From: CAZRWD01 sp964603785
Lineage (GTDB): Bacteria > Fermentibacterota > Fermentibacteria > Fermentibacterales > Fermentibacteraceae
Direction: 5' to 3'
Assembly (NCBI GenBank): GCA_964603785.1
Contig: CAZRWD010000001.1
Location: forward strand, 496,001 to 560,000
DNA: 64,000 nt
The position numbers and the translations under genes are program-made. Under the pieces are notes generated by a model that was not told the DNA's origin, searched no databases, and was given only the letters and a program-made list of their open reading frames with translations. Shown one piece after another: positions 27,290-35,328 of this stretch (positions are counted from its first letter, which is position 1; each line of letters begins with the position of its first letter).

Positions 27290-28569
27290 AGAGGGCGGCC
27301 GGGCAGTACCGCGACGGTCTGAGGGCCTTCTCCCCCAACGTGAGGCTGTTCATCCTCGGGGGCCTCTTCAACGGCCTGGGCATGTCGGTCTTCGGTCTGC
27401 TCTTCAACCTCTTCCTGAAGGAACAGGGCTTCACCGAGGGCGGGATAGGCAGGATCATCTCGGCCGGCGCCCTGGGGGCGACCATAGCGGCGGTGCCCGC
27501 GGCGCTGGTGCTCGAGCGCGTGAGGATAAAGAAGGTTCTGATCTGGTCGACCGTCCTCGCGGCCGTCTCGTACGCTCTCATGATACGCTTCCGCACGGCC
27601 TCCATCCTCATGCCGGCCAGCCTGGCCGCGACCATGTTCGTGACCTTCTACCGCATCTCGGCATCGCCCTTCCTGATGGCCCACGGCGACCCCTCGCGCA
27701 GGATCTACGCATTCAGCATGCACTCCGCGGTGGGGATGCTTTCGAGCGTCCTGGGATTCTCGCTCGGAGGCTACCTGCCCGAGGTCCTGCAGAAGTGGGG
27801 CCTGGCCCCCGACACCACCACCGCACAGGAGGCATCGCTGTATTTCGCGATAGCGGCGAGCCTGGTCTCCATAGTGCCGTTCATGGGCATCCGCAGCCTC
27901 CCGCCGCAGGCCCGACACGGGGGCCGCACGTTCGTGCACAGGCTGAGGGCCTACGACTGGCCGGTGATCTGGAGGCTGATGGTGCCCAAGATCCTCGTGG
28001 GCCTCGGCGCCGGGCTGGTCATCCCGTTCATGAACCTCTACTTCCGGGGGGAGTTCGGGCTGGCCTCCGGGGAGATCGGCCTCTACTTCTCGATAATGCA
28101 GGTTGGGCTCCTCTTCGGGATGCTGGCCGCACCGCTCGTCACCTCGATGTTCGGGATGGTCGGCAGCATCGTGCTCTCCGAGCTCGCCTCGATCCCGTTC
28201 ATGCTCGTGCTGGCTCTCACGAGGAACCTGCCGCTCGCGGTCGTCGCCTTCGTGATGCGCGGCTCGCTCATGAACATGAACCTGCCCATCGCGGCCAACT
28301 TCGAGATGGAGCTCCTGCGCGAGGAGGACAGGCCCTTCACGAACGCCGTCTCCTCCGTGGCCTGGAACGGGGCCTGGACGGTCAGCACCGCGCTGGGCGG
28401 CTCGATCATCGAGAAGTTCTCGTTCGCGTGGTCGTTCTACATGACGATCGGTTTCTACCTGCTGTCGGCGGCGAGCTACTGGCTGCTCCTGGGGCGGGGA
28501 AGGTTCTCCGGGAGGGGATCCGGGCGATGCCCTATCCCGGGGTCCGGCGCTCCGACAGTATCGCCCTGA
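27286..28569 (+). CDS. Major facilitator superfamily transporter
   Basis: GTG 27286 gives a 427-residue protein with about twelve membrane segments. It has MFS features: FILGGLFNGLGMSVFGLLFNLFLKEQG in helix 1, a short basic loop ERVRIKK between helices 2 and 3, and a central loop PPQARHGGRTFVHRLRAYDW between the two six-helix halves. The substrate is unknown. It overlaps the EamA gene by 4 bases, so both are likely co-translated. The last ~13 codons (Gly/Arg/Pro-rich) overlap the 3' end of the convergent HD-GYP gene by 38 bases, which may mean the natural C-terminus is simply extended. Confidence 0.85.
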   Translation: MKRAAGQYRDGLRAFSPNVRLFILGGLFNGLGMSVFGLLFNLFLKEQGFTEGGIGRIISAGALGATIAAVPAALVLERVRIKKVLIWSTVLAAVSYALMIRFRTASILMPASLAATMFVTFYRISASPFLMAHGDPSRRIYAFSMHSAVGMLSSVLGFSLGGYLPEVLQKWGLAPDTTTAQEASLYFAIAASLVSIVPFMGIRSLPPQARHGGRTFVHRLRAYDWPVIWRLMVPKILVGLGAGLVIPFMNLYFRGEFGLASGEIGLYFSIMQVGLLFGMLAAPLVTSMFGMVGSIVLSELASIPFMLVLALTRNLPLAVVAFVMRGSLMNMNLPIAANFEMELLREEDRPFTNAVSSVAWNGAWTVSTALGGSIIEKFSFAWSFYMTIGFYLLSAASYWLLLGRGRFSGRGSGRCPIPGSGAPTVSP

Positions 28570-29713
28570 CAGTATCGCCGTCCATGACTCCCAGGTCGCA
28601 GAGGCACCCCCCCAGAGCCTCCACCACTGCCGGGTCGAACTCTGTCCCGGATCCCGCCGTCACGCAGCGATATGCGTCGGCATGAGTCATTGGCCTGCGG
28701 TAGTGCCGCTGCGAGGTCAGGGCCTCGAAGACGTCGGCCACGGCGATCACCCTTCCCCCGATCGATATCTCGGCGCCGGACAGGCCCCCGGGATATCCGC
28801 TCCCGTCGAGCCTCTCGTGGTGCTCGATGGCGAACCGGGGGACCGATCGCAGGTTCTCCTCGAACTCGATGGCGAAGAGAATCCTGCGGGTGTGGTCGAC
28901 GTGCGACCTCATCACCCGGGTCTCCTCCTCGTCGAGCTGCTCGGGCTTGCGCAGGACCTGGTCGGGCACGCCGATCTTCCCGTAGTCGTGCAGCAGGGCC
29001 GCGTACTCGATCTCCCTCACCGTCTCGTCGGGCAGGCCCAGGTTCCTGGCGATCCCCGAGGAGTATCTCATCACGTTCATGCTGTGGCCCGCGGTCATCG
29101 GGTCCCTGGCCTCTATGGAGTCCGCGAGGGCGCGGATGAGCGAGTCGAACATCCTGCTCCGCTGCTCGTAAAGCGCCACGTTCTCCAGCGTCACGGCGGC
29201 CTCCCCGGCAACCGCCTGCAGGAACTCGGCGTCCTCCCTGTCGAAGCCCCCCTCGAGCCGGTTGACGGCCTGGAACACGCCGATGGTGTAGCCGCGCGTA
29301 TTGACTATCGGCACGGAGAGGATGCTCCTCGTGCTGAAGCCCGTCATCCTGTCGATCGACGGGTTGAACCTCGGGTCGAGCGAGACGTCGTTCACGATCT
29401 CGGTGCTCGAGTTCCTGAACGAGTATCCCGCGATGCCCTCGTCGATCCCGAACCAGATCTGCTCGGAGAGCCCCTCGGCTATGAAGGACCAGAGCTCGCG
29501 CCTCGAGTCGTCGTAAAGGAACACCGTGGAGCGCACCGCGCCGATGGCGGCACTCGTCTCGCTCGCAAGCAGGCCGATGAGCGACCGCAGGTCCTTCGCC
29601 TGTCCGATCGCCCTGAGGATGCGCAGGAGCGCCTGGAGCTTCCTGGTGTCCTCCAGTGCGACGGGAAGGCCCTCGATCCTCGCGGGCGGCGCGATCCTGC
29701 CGTGCTGCTCCAT
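28532..29713 (-). CDS. GAF-HD-GYP phosphodiesterase
   Basis: The protein (393 residues) has a GAF domain (~20-180; FLYDDSRRELWSFIAEG, SILSVPIVNTRGYTIGVFQAVNR) followed by a complete HD-GYP domain. Motifs: HSMNVMRYS, LLHDYGKIGVPD, HHERLDGSGYPGG and IGGRVIAVADVFEALTS with YR. HD-GYP enzymes hydrolyse cyclic di-GMP or related dinucleotides; the GAF domain probably senses a small ligand. ATG 29713 lies 4 bases downstream of the stop of the upstream gene, and the ribosome site is weak, so coupling is likely. Confidence 0.88.
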   Translation of the reverse strand: MEQHGRIAPPARIEGLPVALEDTRKLQALLRILRAIGQAKDLRSLIGLLASETSAAIGAVRSTVFLYDDSRRELWSFIAEGLSEQIWFGIDEGIAGYSFRNSSTEIVNDVSLDPRFNPSIDRMTGFSTRSILSVPIVNTRGYTIGVFQAVNRLEGGFDREDAEFLQAVAGEAAVTLENVALYEQRSRMFDSLIRALADSIEARDPMTAGHSMNVMRYSSGIARNLGLPDETVREIEYAALLHDYGKIGVPDQVLRKPEQLDEEETRVMRSHVDHTRRILFAIEFEENLRSVPRFAIEHHERLDGSGYPGGLSGAEISIGGRVIAVADVFEALTSQRHYRRPMTHADAYRCVTAGSGTEFDPAVVEALGGCLCDLGVMDGDTVRAILSERRTPG

Positions 29714-29717
29714 GAGC

Positions 29718-30359
29718 TCAGCCCTTCCCGCCGAGGGCGATCCGAACCATGTCCCGGACCAGACCCGAGGCGGCCCCGAGAAGGAAACCCGCGAACGCCC
29801 CGGCCGCGGCACCCCCGGGGCTGCGCAGGGCTATCCCCAGGATCGCAGCCGCGGACACGGCTCCCCAGAGGCCCCATCTCAGCCATGACCGGTGCGCTCC
29901 GGTCGAAGCCCTCCAGGACTTCAGGTCGACCTCCGTCGGCAGGTCCGGTCGCGACCTGCTGATCGCAAGCCCGATCTCCAGACCGGCCTTCCTGTTCTCG
30001 CCGTAGAAGGGCATCGGCCTGAAGAGGTAGTGCCTGGGGGGCTCGCCGGAGGGCTTCACCACGAGATGGGTCGTCACTCCCTCGGCGATCGCCGCCCCCA
30101 GGTTGAGCTTCGCCCATCCGGGCATGGACGAGTCCCCGGAGCCTGCCGAGATCCCTTCGAGGCGGGAGTATTCCAGGTGCTCGACCGACTTCGTGCGGAG
30201 GGCCAGTGTGATGGTCTCCAGGACCAGTCTGGTGGGCGTGGCTCCTGCGAGCACGTTCCGCATCCCGAGCACGCCCCAGCCCCAGGCGAGCAGATCCTCG
30301 GAACCGGCGACCGCCCGGAGCCGTCTCCCGACCGCCTCCCTGTCGAGCCTCTCCGCCAT
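29718..30359 (-). CDS. Unknown membrane-associated protein upstream of the HD-GYP gene
   Basis: I do not recognise the family. The 213-residue product has a soluble N-terminal part of ~150 residues rich in beta strands (TRLVLETITLALRTKSVEHLEYSRLEGI looks like a PH-like or short SHOCT-associated fold) and two C-terminal hydrophobic segments (WGLWGAVSAAAILGIAL and AAAGAFAGFLLGAASGLV). ATG 30359 has GGAGG about 8 bases upstream. It is followed within 4 bases by the HD-GYP gene, suggesting that its output may feed a cyclic-dinucleotide response; this is inference from position only. Confidence 0.6.
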   Translation of the reverse strand: MAERLDREAVGRRLRAVAGSEDLLAWGWGVLGMRNVLAGATPTRLVLETITLALRTKSVEHLEYSRLEGISAGSGDSSMPGWAKLNLGAAIAEGVTTHLVVKPSGEPPRHYLFRPMPFYGENRKAGLEIGLAISRSRPDLPTEVDLKSWRASTGAHRSWLRWGLWGAVSAAAILGIALRSPGGAAAGAFAGFLLGAASGLVRDMVRIALGGKG

Positions 30360-30418
30360 CCGCGAACCTCCTCCCACCGATTCTAGCGACTCGACGGCCG
30401 GGTGGAGAAGGGCGGGCG

Positions 30419-30446
30419 TTGACTTGCGTCCTCCGCCGGCAATAAT
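30419..30446 (+). promoter_or_regulatory. Candidate sigma70 promoter of the CHASE2-cyclase operon
   Basis: TTGACT (30419-30424) and AATAAT (30441-30446) are separated by 16 bases and lie 32 bases upstream of the ATG at 30479. Both boxes are 5/6 matches to consensus, the best-looking promoter in the window. Confidence 0.6.
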
Positions 30447-30478
30447 GAGTGTTGCATCAACTCACCCGGAGGATGTGC

Positions 30479-32593
30479 ATGGCGGTTCTGTCGACGATAC
30501 GCAGGCTTCCCTGGGCTCTCAGGATGCTGCTCCTGTCCCTCGCGACCGCGGCCGCCGTCTTCGGCGCCACCCGTCTCGACTTCATGCAGAAGCTCGAGAG
30601 CAGCACGCTCGACCTGAGGTTCCGCCTCCAGCCGACCGCAGCGGACGCGAGAGTGATCATAGTCGCGGTGGACGGCTCCTCCCTGGAGAGGATCTCCTGG
30701 GTCGGCTGGCCCTGGCCGAGACAGATGTACGCCGACTGCATCGGGCTCCTGCGGCGCTGGGGTGCCCGGGTGGTCGCATTCGACATCATCTATGCCGATC
30801 CCTCCCAGTACGGGGCGTTCGACGACTTCGCCCTCAGGGACAGCTCGGCCGCCTTCGGAGGGACGGTCTTCGCCCTCTCCCTCTCGAGGGGGGGCGGGGT
30901 GTCGTCCGACCCCGTTCCGACCCGTGCAGTCATCCCCCTTGCAGGCGACACGGGAGGGCTTGATTCGGCCTGGAGCTGCGAAGCCCCCCACGACTCGCTC
31001 CTGCCCGGGGCCGGGGCGTTCGGGAACGTGAGCGCTCCTCCCGACCCTGACGGCGTCTACAGACGCGTGGGCGTCTTCACCGACACTCCAGCCGGACCCG
31101 TGCCATCCCTCGCCATGTCCGCCGCCTGGCTCGCCGCCGGGAGGCCCGAATTGTCGCTGGAGCCCGACAGGCTCGTCTTCGGCGATGCCGAGATACCGCT
31201 GGACGGCGAGTACGGGATGATGCTCCGGTTCCGGGGGCCCACGGCCACATTCCGGTACGTGCCGGTAGCCGACCTCCTCGAAGCCGTCCAGGCGCGCTGG
31301 ACCGGCGCACCCTCGCCCGTGGACTCCACAATCTTCCGCGATGCCATAGTGTTCTTCGGTTACACAGCCGCCGGCCTCTACGACCTCAAGCCCACCCCGT
31401 ACTCCGGAGTGTGCCCCGGCGTCGAGGTGCATGCCACGGCCGTCGACAACATCCTCTCGGGGACGGCTCTGCGCAGGCCCGGCCCGGTGGCGGTCCTCGC
31501 GGCCACCCTGCTGATGTCCATCCTGTGCGGCATGGTCTTCCTGCTGAGGAGGGCCGTGCTGGTGCAGGTGCTCCTCGGCACGGCCGTGCTGGCGGTCTTC
31601 GCGGTAGCCAGCTTCCTGCTCTTCTCGGCCGACATCTGGCTCGAGTCGGTCTCCCCCCTCTCGGCAGGCCTGCTCTCGCTCCTGGGGGGGAGCATCCTCT
31701 CCTACAGCCGTGCGAACCGGCAGAGGCGCGAGATACGCGCGGCCTTCTCGCAGTACCTCTCCCCTGCCGTCGTCGAGCAGCTCTCGAGACATCCCGAAAG
31801 GCTGCGCCTGGGAGGCGAGCAGAGGGAGATGACGGTCTACTTCTCCGATCTGGCCGGCTTCACGACATTCTCCGAGAAGCTAACCCCGGAGGAGCTGGTC
31901 CACCTCCTGAACCGCTACCTGACTCTCATGACGGACACCGTCCTCTCCTTCGGCGGGACGCTGGACAAGTACATCGGCGACGCCATCGTCGCCTTCTGGA
32001 ACGCGCCGCTCGAATGCGCCGACCATGCCGCCACGGCATGCAGGACGGTCCTGGAGATGAGGATGTCGCTCGCCGGGCTCAACGCCCTGCTGGCGGCCGA
32101 GGGCCTTCCCGAGCTGAAGCCCAGGACGGGGCTGAACACCGGTCTGATGACCGTCGGCAACATGGGCTCCTCGCGGAGGTTCGACTACACGGTGATGGGC
32201 AGCTCCGTGAACCTCGCGTCGAGGCTCGAGGGCGTGAACAAGTACTACGGGACCATGATCATGGCGTCGAAGGCCACCGTGGCTGCGGCGGGGCCGGGAT
32301 TCGTCTTCCGCGAGCTGGACACCATCAGGGTGGTCGGCCAGGTGACTCCCGTGAACATATTCGAGCTCCTGGGGTACGAGGGCATGGTGGAGCAGCCCGT
32401 GCTCGGGAGGGCCGCCTCATACGCCGTGGCTCTGGCGGCCTACAGGGCCGGCGACTTCACCAGGGCTTCCGCCCTGTTCGCATCGCTGGCGGACGACCCG
32501 CCCTCCTCTGTCATGCGGAGGCGGTGCGAAGGCATGCAGGCCGAAGGCGCCCCCGGAGGATGGGATGGCGTCTGGGACATGACATCCAAGTAG
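30479..32593 (+). CDS. CHASE2-domain adenylate cyclase (class III)
   Basis: ATG 30479 (MAVLSTIRRLPW), with GGAGG 6 bases upstream, gives 704 residues: an N-terminal membrane helix, an extracytoplasmic CHASE2 sensor (~40-330; VIIVAVDGSSLERI, FDIIYADPS, NILSGTALRRPGP), three membrane helices (~340-410) and a cytoplasmic class III cyclase (~440-640). The cyclase has both metal-binding Asp residues (YFSDLAGFT, YIGDAIVAFW), the adenine-selecting Lys (LDKYIGDA) with Thr as its partner (DYTVMGSSVNLASRLEG), and the transition-state Asn/Arg (VNLASR). It is therefore probably an active adenylate cyclase. It heads an operon with the SH3 and M48 genes. Confidence 0.9.
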   Translation: MAVLSTIRRLPWALRMLLLSLATAAAVFGATRLDFMQKLESSTLDLRFRLQPTAADARVIIVAVDGSSLERISWVGWPWPRQMYADCIGLLRRWGARVVAFDIIYADPSQYGAFDDFALRDSSAAFGGTVFALSLSRGGGVSSDPVPTRAVIPLAGDTGGLDSAWSCEAPHDSLLPGAGAFGNVSAPPDPDGVYRRVGVFTDTPAGPVPSLAMSAAWLAAGRPELSLEPDRLVFGDAEIPLDGEYGMMLRFRGPTATFRYVPVADLLEAVQARWTGAPSPVDSTIFRDAIVFFGYTAAGLYDLKPTPYSGVCPGVEVHATAVDNILSGTALRRPGPVAVLAATLLMSILCGMVFLLRRAVLVQVLLGTAVLAVFAVASFLLFSADIWLESVSPLSAGLLSLLGGSILSYSRANRQRREIRAAFSQYLSPAVVEQLSRHPERLRLGGEQREMTVYFSDLAGFTTFSEKLTPEELVHLLNRYLTLMTDTVLSFGGTLDKYIGDAIVAFWNAPLECADHAATACRTVLEMRMSLAGLNALLAAEGLPELKPRTGLNTGLMTVGNMGSSRRFDYTVMGSSVNLASRLEGVNKYYGTMIMASKATVAAAGPGFVFRELDTIRVVGQVTPVNIFELLGYEGMVEQPVLGRAASYAVALAAYRAGDFTRASALFASLADDPPSSVMRRRCEGMQAEGAPGGWDGVWDMTSK

Positions 32594-32608
32594 CGAGAGG
32601 TTGGAGGC

Positions 32609-33115
32609 ATGACGATTCTGATGGTTCTGGCAGTGCTGGCGACCGATCCGATCATCGCCCCGGGCGACCAGGTGACGGTGAAGGTCCTCAGCCAGCACCT
32701 CTTCCCCTCCCCGGCATTCTATTCGCAGCCCGTAGCCGAGCTCGCCCTGGGCCAGGTGCTCACCGTCCTGGAGTCGGGAACCCAGTGGTTCAGGGTTTCG
32801 GCATCCAGCTCGCTCACCGGGTGGGTGCACTCGAGCGCGATCACCCCGGCCTCCGCGGGCAGCGGCTCGGTCGGCTCCGGATCGGGGGCGGTCTCCCAGG
32901 ATGAGGTCACCCTCGCCGGAAGGGGCTTCAATTCCGAGATAGAGGCCGCATACTCCAGCGACAATCCCGGGCTCGACTTCGACAAGGTCGACGCCATCGA
33001 GGGCTTCGAGGTCTCCACGCAGCTGCTCGAGGCCTTCCTGGCAGCCGGGAGCCTGGTGGAGGGCCCGCTCGTGCAGGAGACCCCGGCTCCGTCCTCGGGA
33101 GGTTCCTCGAGATGA
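32609..33115 (+). CDS. Secreted SH3-like domain protein
   Basis: The 168-residue exported protein has a short signal-like N-terminus and a bacterial SH3-type domain (about 20-80; LSQHLFPSPAFYSQPVAELALGQVLTVL, WFRVSASSSLTGWVHSSAI). A Gly/Ser linker and an acidic helical C-terminal half follow. SH3b domains bind peptidoglycan or metals. It starts 15 bases after the cyclase stop and overlaps the M48 protease start by 4 bases, so it likely works with the protease. Confidence 0.65.
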   Translation: MTILMVLAVLATDPIIAPGDQVTVKVLSQHLFPSPAFYSQPVAELALGQVLTVLESGTQWFRVSASSSLTGWVHSSAITPASAGSGSVGSGSGAVSQDEVTLAGRGFNSEIEAAYSSDNPGLDFDKVDAIEGFEVSTQLLEAFLAAGSLVEGPLVQETPAPSSGGSSR

Positions 33116-34116
33116 TCACCACGCTCTGCATCCTCGGCGTCCTGGGCTTCGGGCTGGGCGACCTGACAGACATCGTCGAGAGCGACGACTTCCAGACAGC
33201 GGTCGATGTGGTGGACGCGTTCAGGACAGCCAACAGGGAGATCTCGGCCAGCGAGGAGTACTACCTGGGCCGGGCCGTCGCGGCCAACATACTCGAGAGC
33301 TACAGCCCGGTCGGCGGTTTCGACTTCAACACATACCTCAACTCGGTCGGCGGCTGGGTCGCCATGAACTCACCGGTCCCCTGCACCTATGGCGGATGGC
33401 ACTTCCAGCTGCTCTCGTCCTCCGAGATCAACGCCATGGCCTGCCCGGGCGGCACCATCCTCATCACGAGGGGTCTCCTCGACCAGGTGCGCGACGAGGA
33501 CGAGCTGGCATGCGTCCTGGCGCACGAGATAGCGCATGTCTGCCTTCGGCACGGCGTCGGTGCCGTGCAGCAGGCCCGCTGGACCGAGGCCTTCATGGTT
33601 GCGGGCATGGCGGGCGCCGAGAGGCTCGGCTCGGCCGACGTGCAGGAGGCGGCGGACAGCTACGGCGACATCGCCGCCGACATAACCGAGGCCCTCGTCA
33701 CGAAGGGCTACTCCAGGGAGGCCGAACGCGAGGCCGACAGCCTCGCAGTGCTGATCGCCGCCTCCGCGGGGTACGACCCCCACGGGCTCGAGAGGGTTCT
33801 CGAGAGGATGGCGGCAGTGACCGCCCGCAGCGGTCCGGGCTTCTGGCAGACTCATCCATCCCCCGAGGACAGGATAGACGGTCTGGCCCTCGGCGGCTAC
33901 GGACCCACCCCCGGATACGAGGCCAGGAAGACCCGGTTCATCGCGGCGCTGGCATCCGCCTCGGAACCTGCATCCTACGGACCCGGCACGCCCTCTTCCG
34001 GAACTGCGACGGGCGGCAGGGGCACGACTTCGTCGGGAGGCTCGTCGGGCGGCACCTCGGGAGGAAGGGGCGGTTCTTCCGGCTCGTCCGGCTCTTCCGG
34101 AGGAACCTCCAGGTAG
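33112..34116 (+). CDS. M48-family zinc metalloprotease
   Basis: The 334-residue protease has a hydrophobic leader, the HExxH zinc motif (LAHEIAHVCLRHG; HEIAH at 138-142) and the downstream third ligand in EREADSLAVLIAASAGYDPHGL. The motif HPSPEDRIDGL that often closes M48 domains is present. Such exported M48 proteases (BepA/LoiP-like) help outer-membrane quality control. The last ~45 residues are a Gly/Ser/Thr low-complexity tail. It overlaps the SH3 gene by 4 bases. Confidence 0.88.
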   Translation: MITTLCILGVLGFGLGDLTDIVESDDFQTAVDVVDAFRTANREISASEEYYLGRAVAANILESYSPVGGFDFNTYLNSVGGWVAMNSPVPCTYGGWHFQLLSSSEINAMACPGGTILITRGLLDQVRDEDELACVLAHEIAHVCLRHGVGAVQQARWTEAFMVAGMAGAERLGSADVQEAADSYGDIAADITEALVTKGYSREAEREADSLAVLIAASAGYDPHGLERVLERMAAVTARSGPGFWQTHPSPEDRIDGLALGGYGPTPGYEARKTRFIAALASASEPASYGPGTPSSGTATGGRGTTSSGGSSGGTSGGRGGSSGSSGSSGGTSR

Positions 34117-34129
34117 CCCCTCCCCTCCC

Positions 34130-34955
34130 ATGAGGCATCCCATCCTTGCAGGGCTGTTCCCGGCGTTGCTGATCAGCTCCTGCGGCGCATCCGGAACAGG
34201 CCCGGCCGCAGGAGCCGGGGTCCCGGACGCTTCCTCCCCCCCACCCCGCCGCATCGACGGTGGCCCGCTGGGTTCCGACGGTTCTGGACACGCTGCCCCA
34301 CGACGCGGGTGCATTCACCCAGGGCCTGCTCATGTGGGGCGGGGACATCTATGAATCTACGGGAGGGTACGGGTCGTCCACCATCAGGCGCATGGATTAC
34401 CCCGAAATGCTCTCCATCAGCATCATAGACCTTCCGGACTCGATATTCGCCGAAGGCATCGCCGCCATGGGGGACACTCTTTACATGCTGACATGGAGGG
34501 AGGGCCTGGTCCTCCTCTACTCGCTGCCCGGGCTGGAGCCTCTGGGCGTGCTGGCGGCCGACGGCGAGGGATGGGGGCTCGCCTCCGACTCCTCCGTGCT
34601 CTTCTCCAGCGACGGATCGTCGGTCGTCACAGTCAGGGACCCGTCGACCTTCGCTCCGCTTCGGCGCTTCACGGTATCGATGAGCGGCATGCCAGTGGCG
34701 CTCCTGAACGAGCTGGAATACAGGGACGGCACCCTCTATGCGAACCAGTGGGGCACGGACCTGGTCTTCGCATTCGATCCGTCGGACGGAAGGGTGCAGG
34801 GCATCGTCGATGCCTCGGGCCTTCTCGCCCCGGCCGAGAGGGGCCGGGCGGACGTCCTCAACGGCATCGCATTCGACCAGGAGGGCAGGATGCTGCTCAC
34901 GGGCAAGTACTGGCCCGCGGTCTTCGCTGCGGAGGCTCCCCTTGATACCCTATGA
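34130..34955 (+). CDS. Glutaminyl-peptide cyclotransferase-like lipoprotein, interrupted by a frameshift
   Basis: The catalytic frame (34260-34955, ~231 residues) is a five-bladed propeller of the plant/bacterial glutamine cyclotransferase type: LPHDAGAFTQGLLM, YESTGGYGSSTIRR, NELEYRDGTLYANQWGTD, DVLNGIAFDQEGRMLLTGKYWPAVF. These enzymes form N-terminal pyroglutamate. Its export signal lies in another frame: ATG 34130 starts MRHPILAGLFPALLISSC, a lipobox signal. The frames join if one C is removed from a run of seven C at 34236-34242. It may be a sequencing or assembly error or a genuine frameshift. It overlaps the next gene by 14 bases. Confidence 0.75.
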
Positions 34956-35325
34956 CTCCCTGATAACCTTCTTCAGGACGCCCGACCTCGATCGCATCTC
35001 GTTCTTCTACGGAGAGGTCGTGGGTCTGGAGATGGTTCTGGACCAGGGAGGATGCAGGATCTTCAGGGCCGCGCGTTCGGCATATCTCGGGTTCTGCAGG
35101 TGCGACCGGCCCGAGCCTCCCGGCGACACCGTGGTCACCCTGGTGACGGACGACGTGGACGGGGTCTCCAGACGGCTCTCCGAAGCGGGTGTCCCCTGCG
35201 AGAAGGAGCCCGGCGTGACCCCGCGCTACGCCATCTACAACTCGTTCTTCATCGATCCGGACGGACGGAGGCTGGAGGTCCAGAGATTCCTGGACCCCGA
35301 ATGGAGCAGGTCCGGACCGTCCTGA
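34942..35325 (+). CDS. VOC-family (glyoxalase/bleomycin-resistance) protein
   Basis: TTG 34942 is chosen because GGAGG lies 6 bases upstream; it gives 127 residues, one VOC unit. Two beta-alpha-beta-beta-beta halves are visible: TFFRTPDLDRISFFYGEVVGLEMV at the start and the closing NSFFIDPDGRRLEVQRF with the family Glu metal ligand. VOC proteins include lyases, dioxygenases and resistance proteins, and no substrate is evident. It ends 3 bases from the convergent hydrolase gene. Confidence 0.82.
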   Translation: MIPYDSLITFFRTPDLDRISFFYGEVVGLEMVLDQGGCRIFRAARSAYLGFCRCDRPEPPGDTVVTLVTDDVDGVSRRLSEAGVPCEKEPGVTPRYAIYNSFFIDPDGRRLEVQRFLDPEWSRSGPS

Positions 35326-35328
35326 GGA

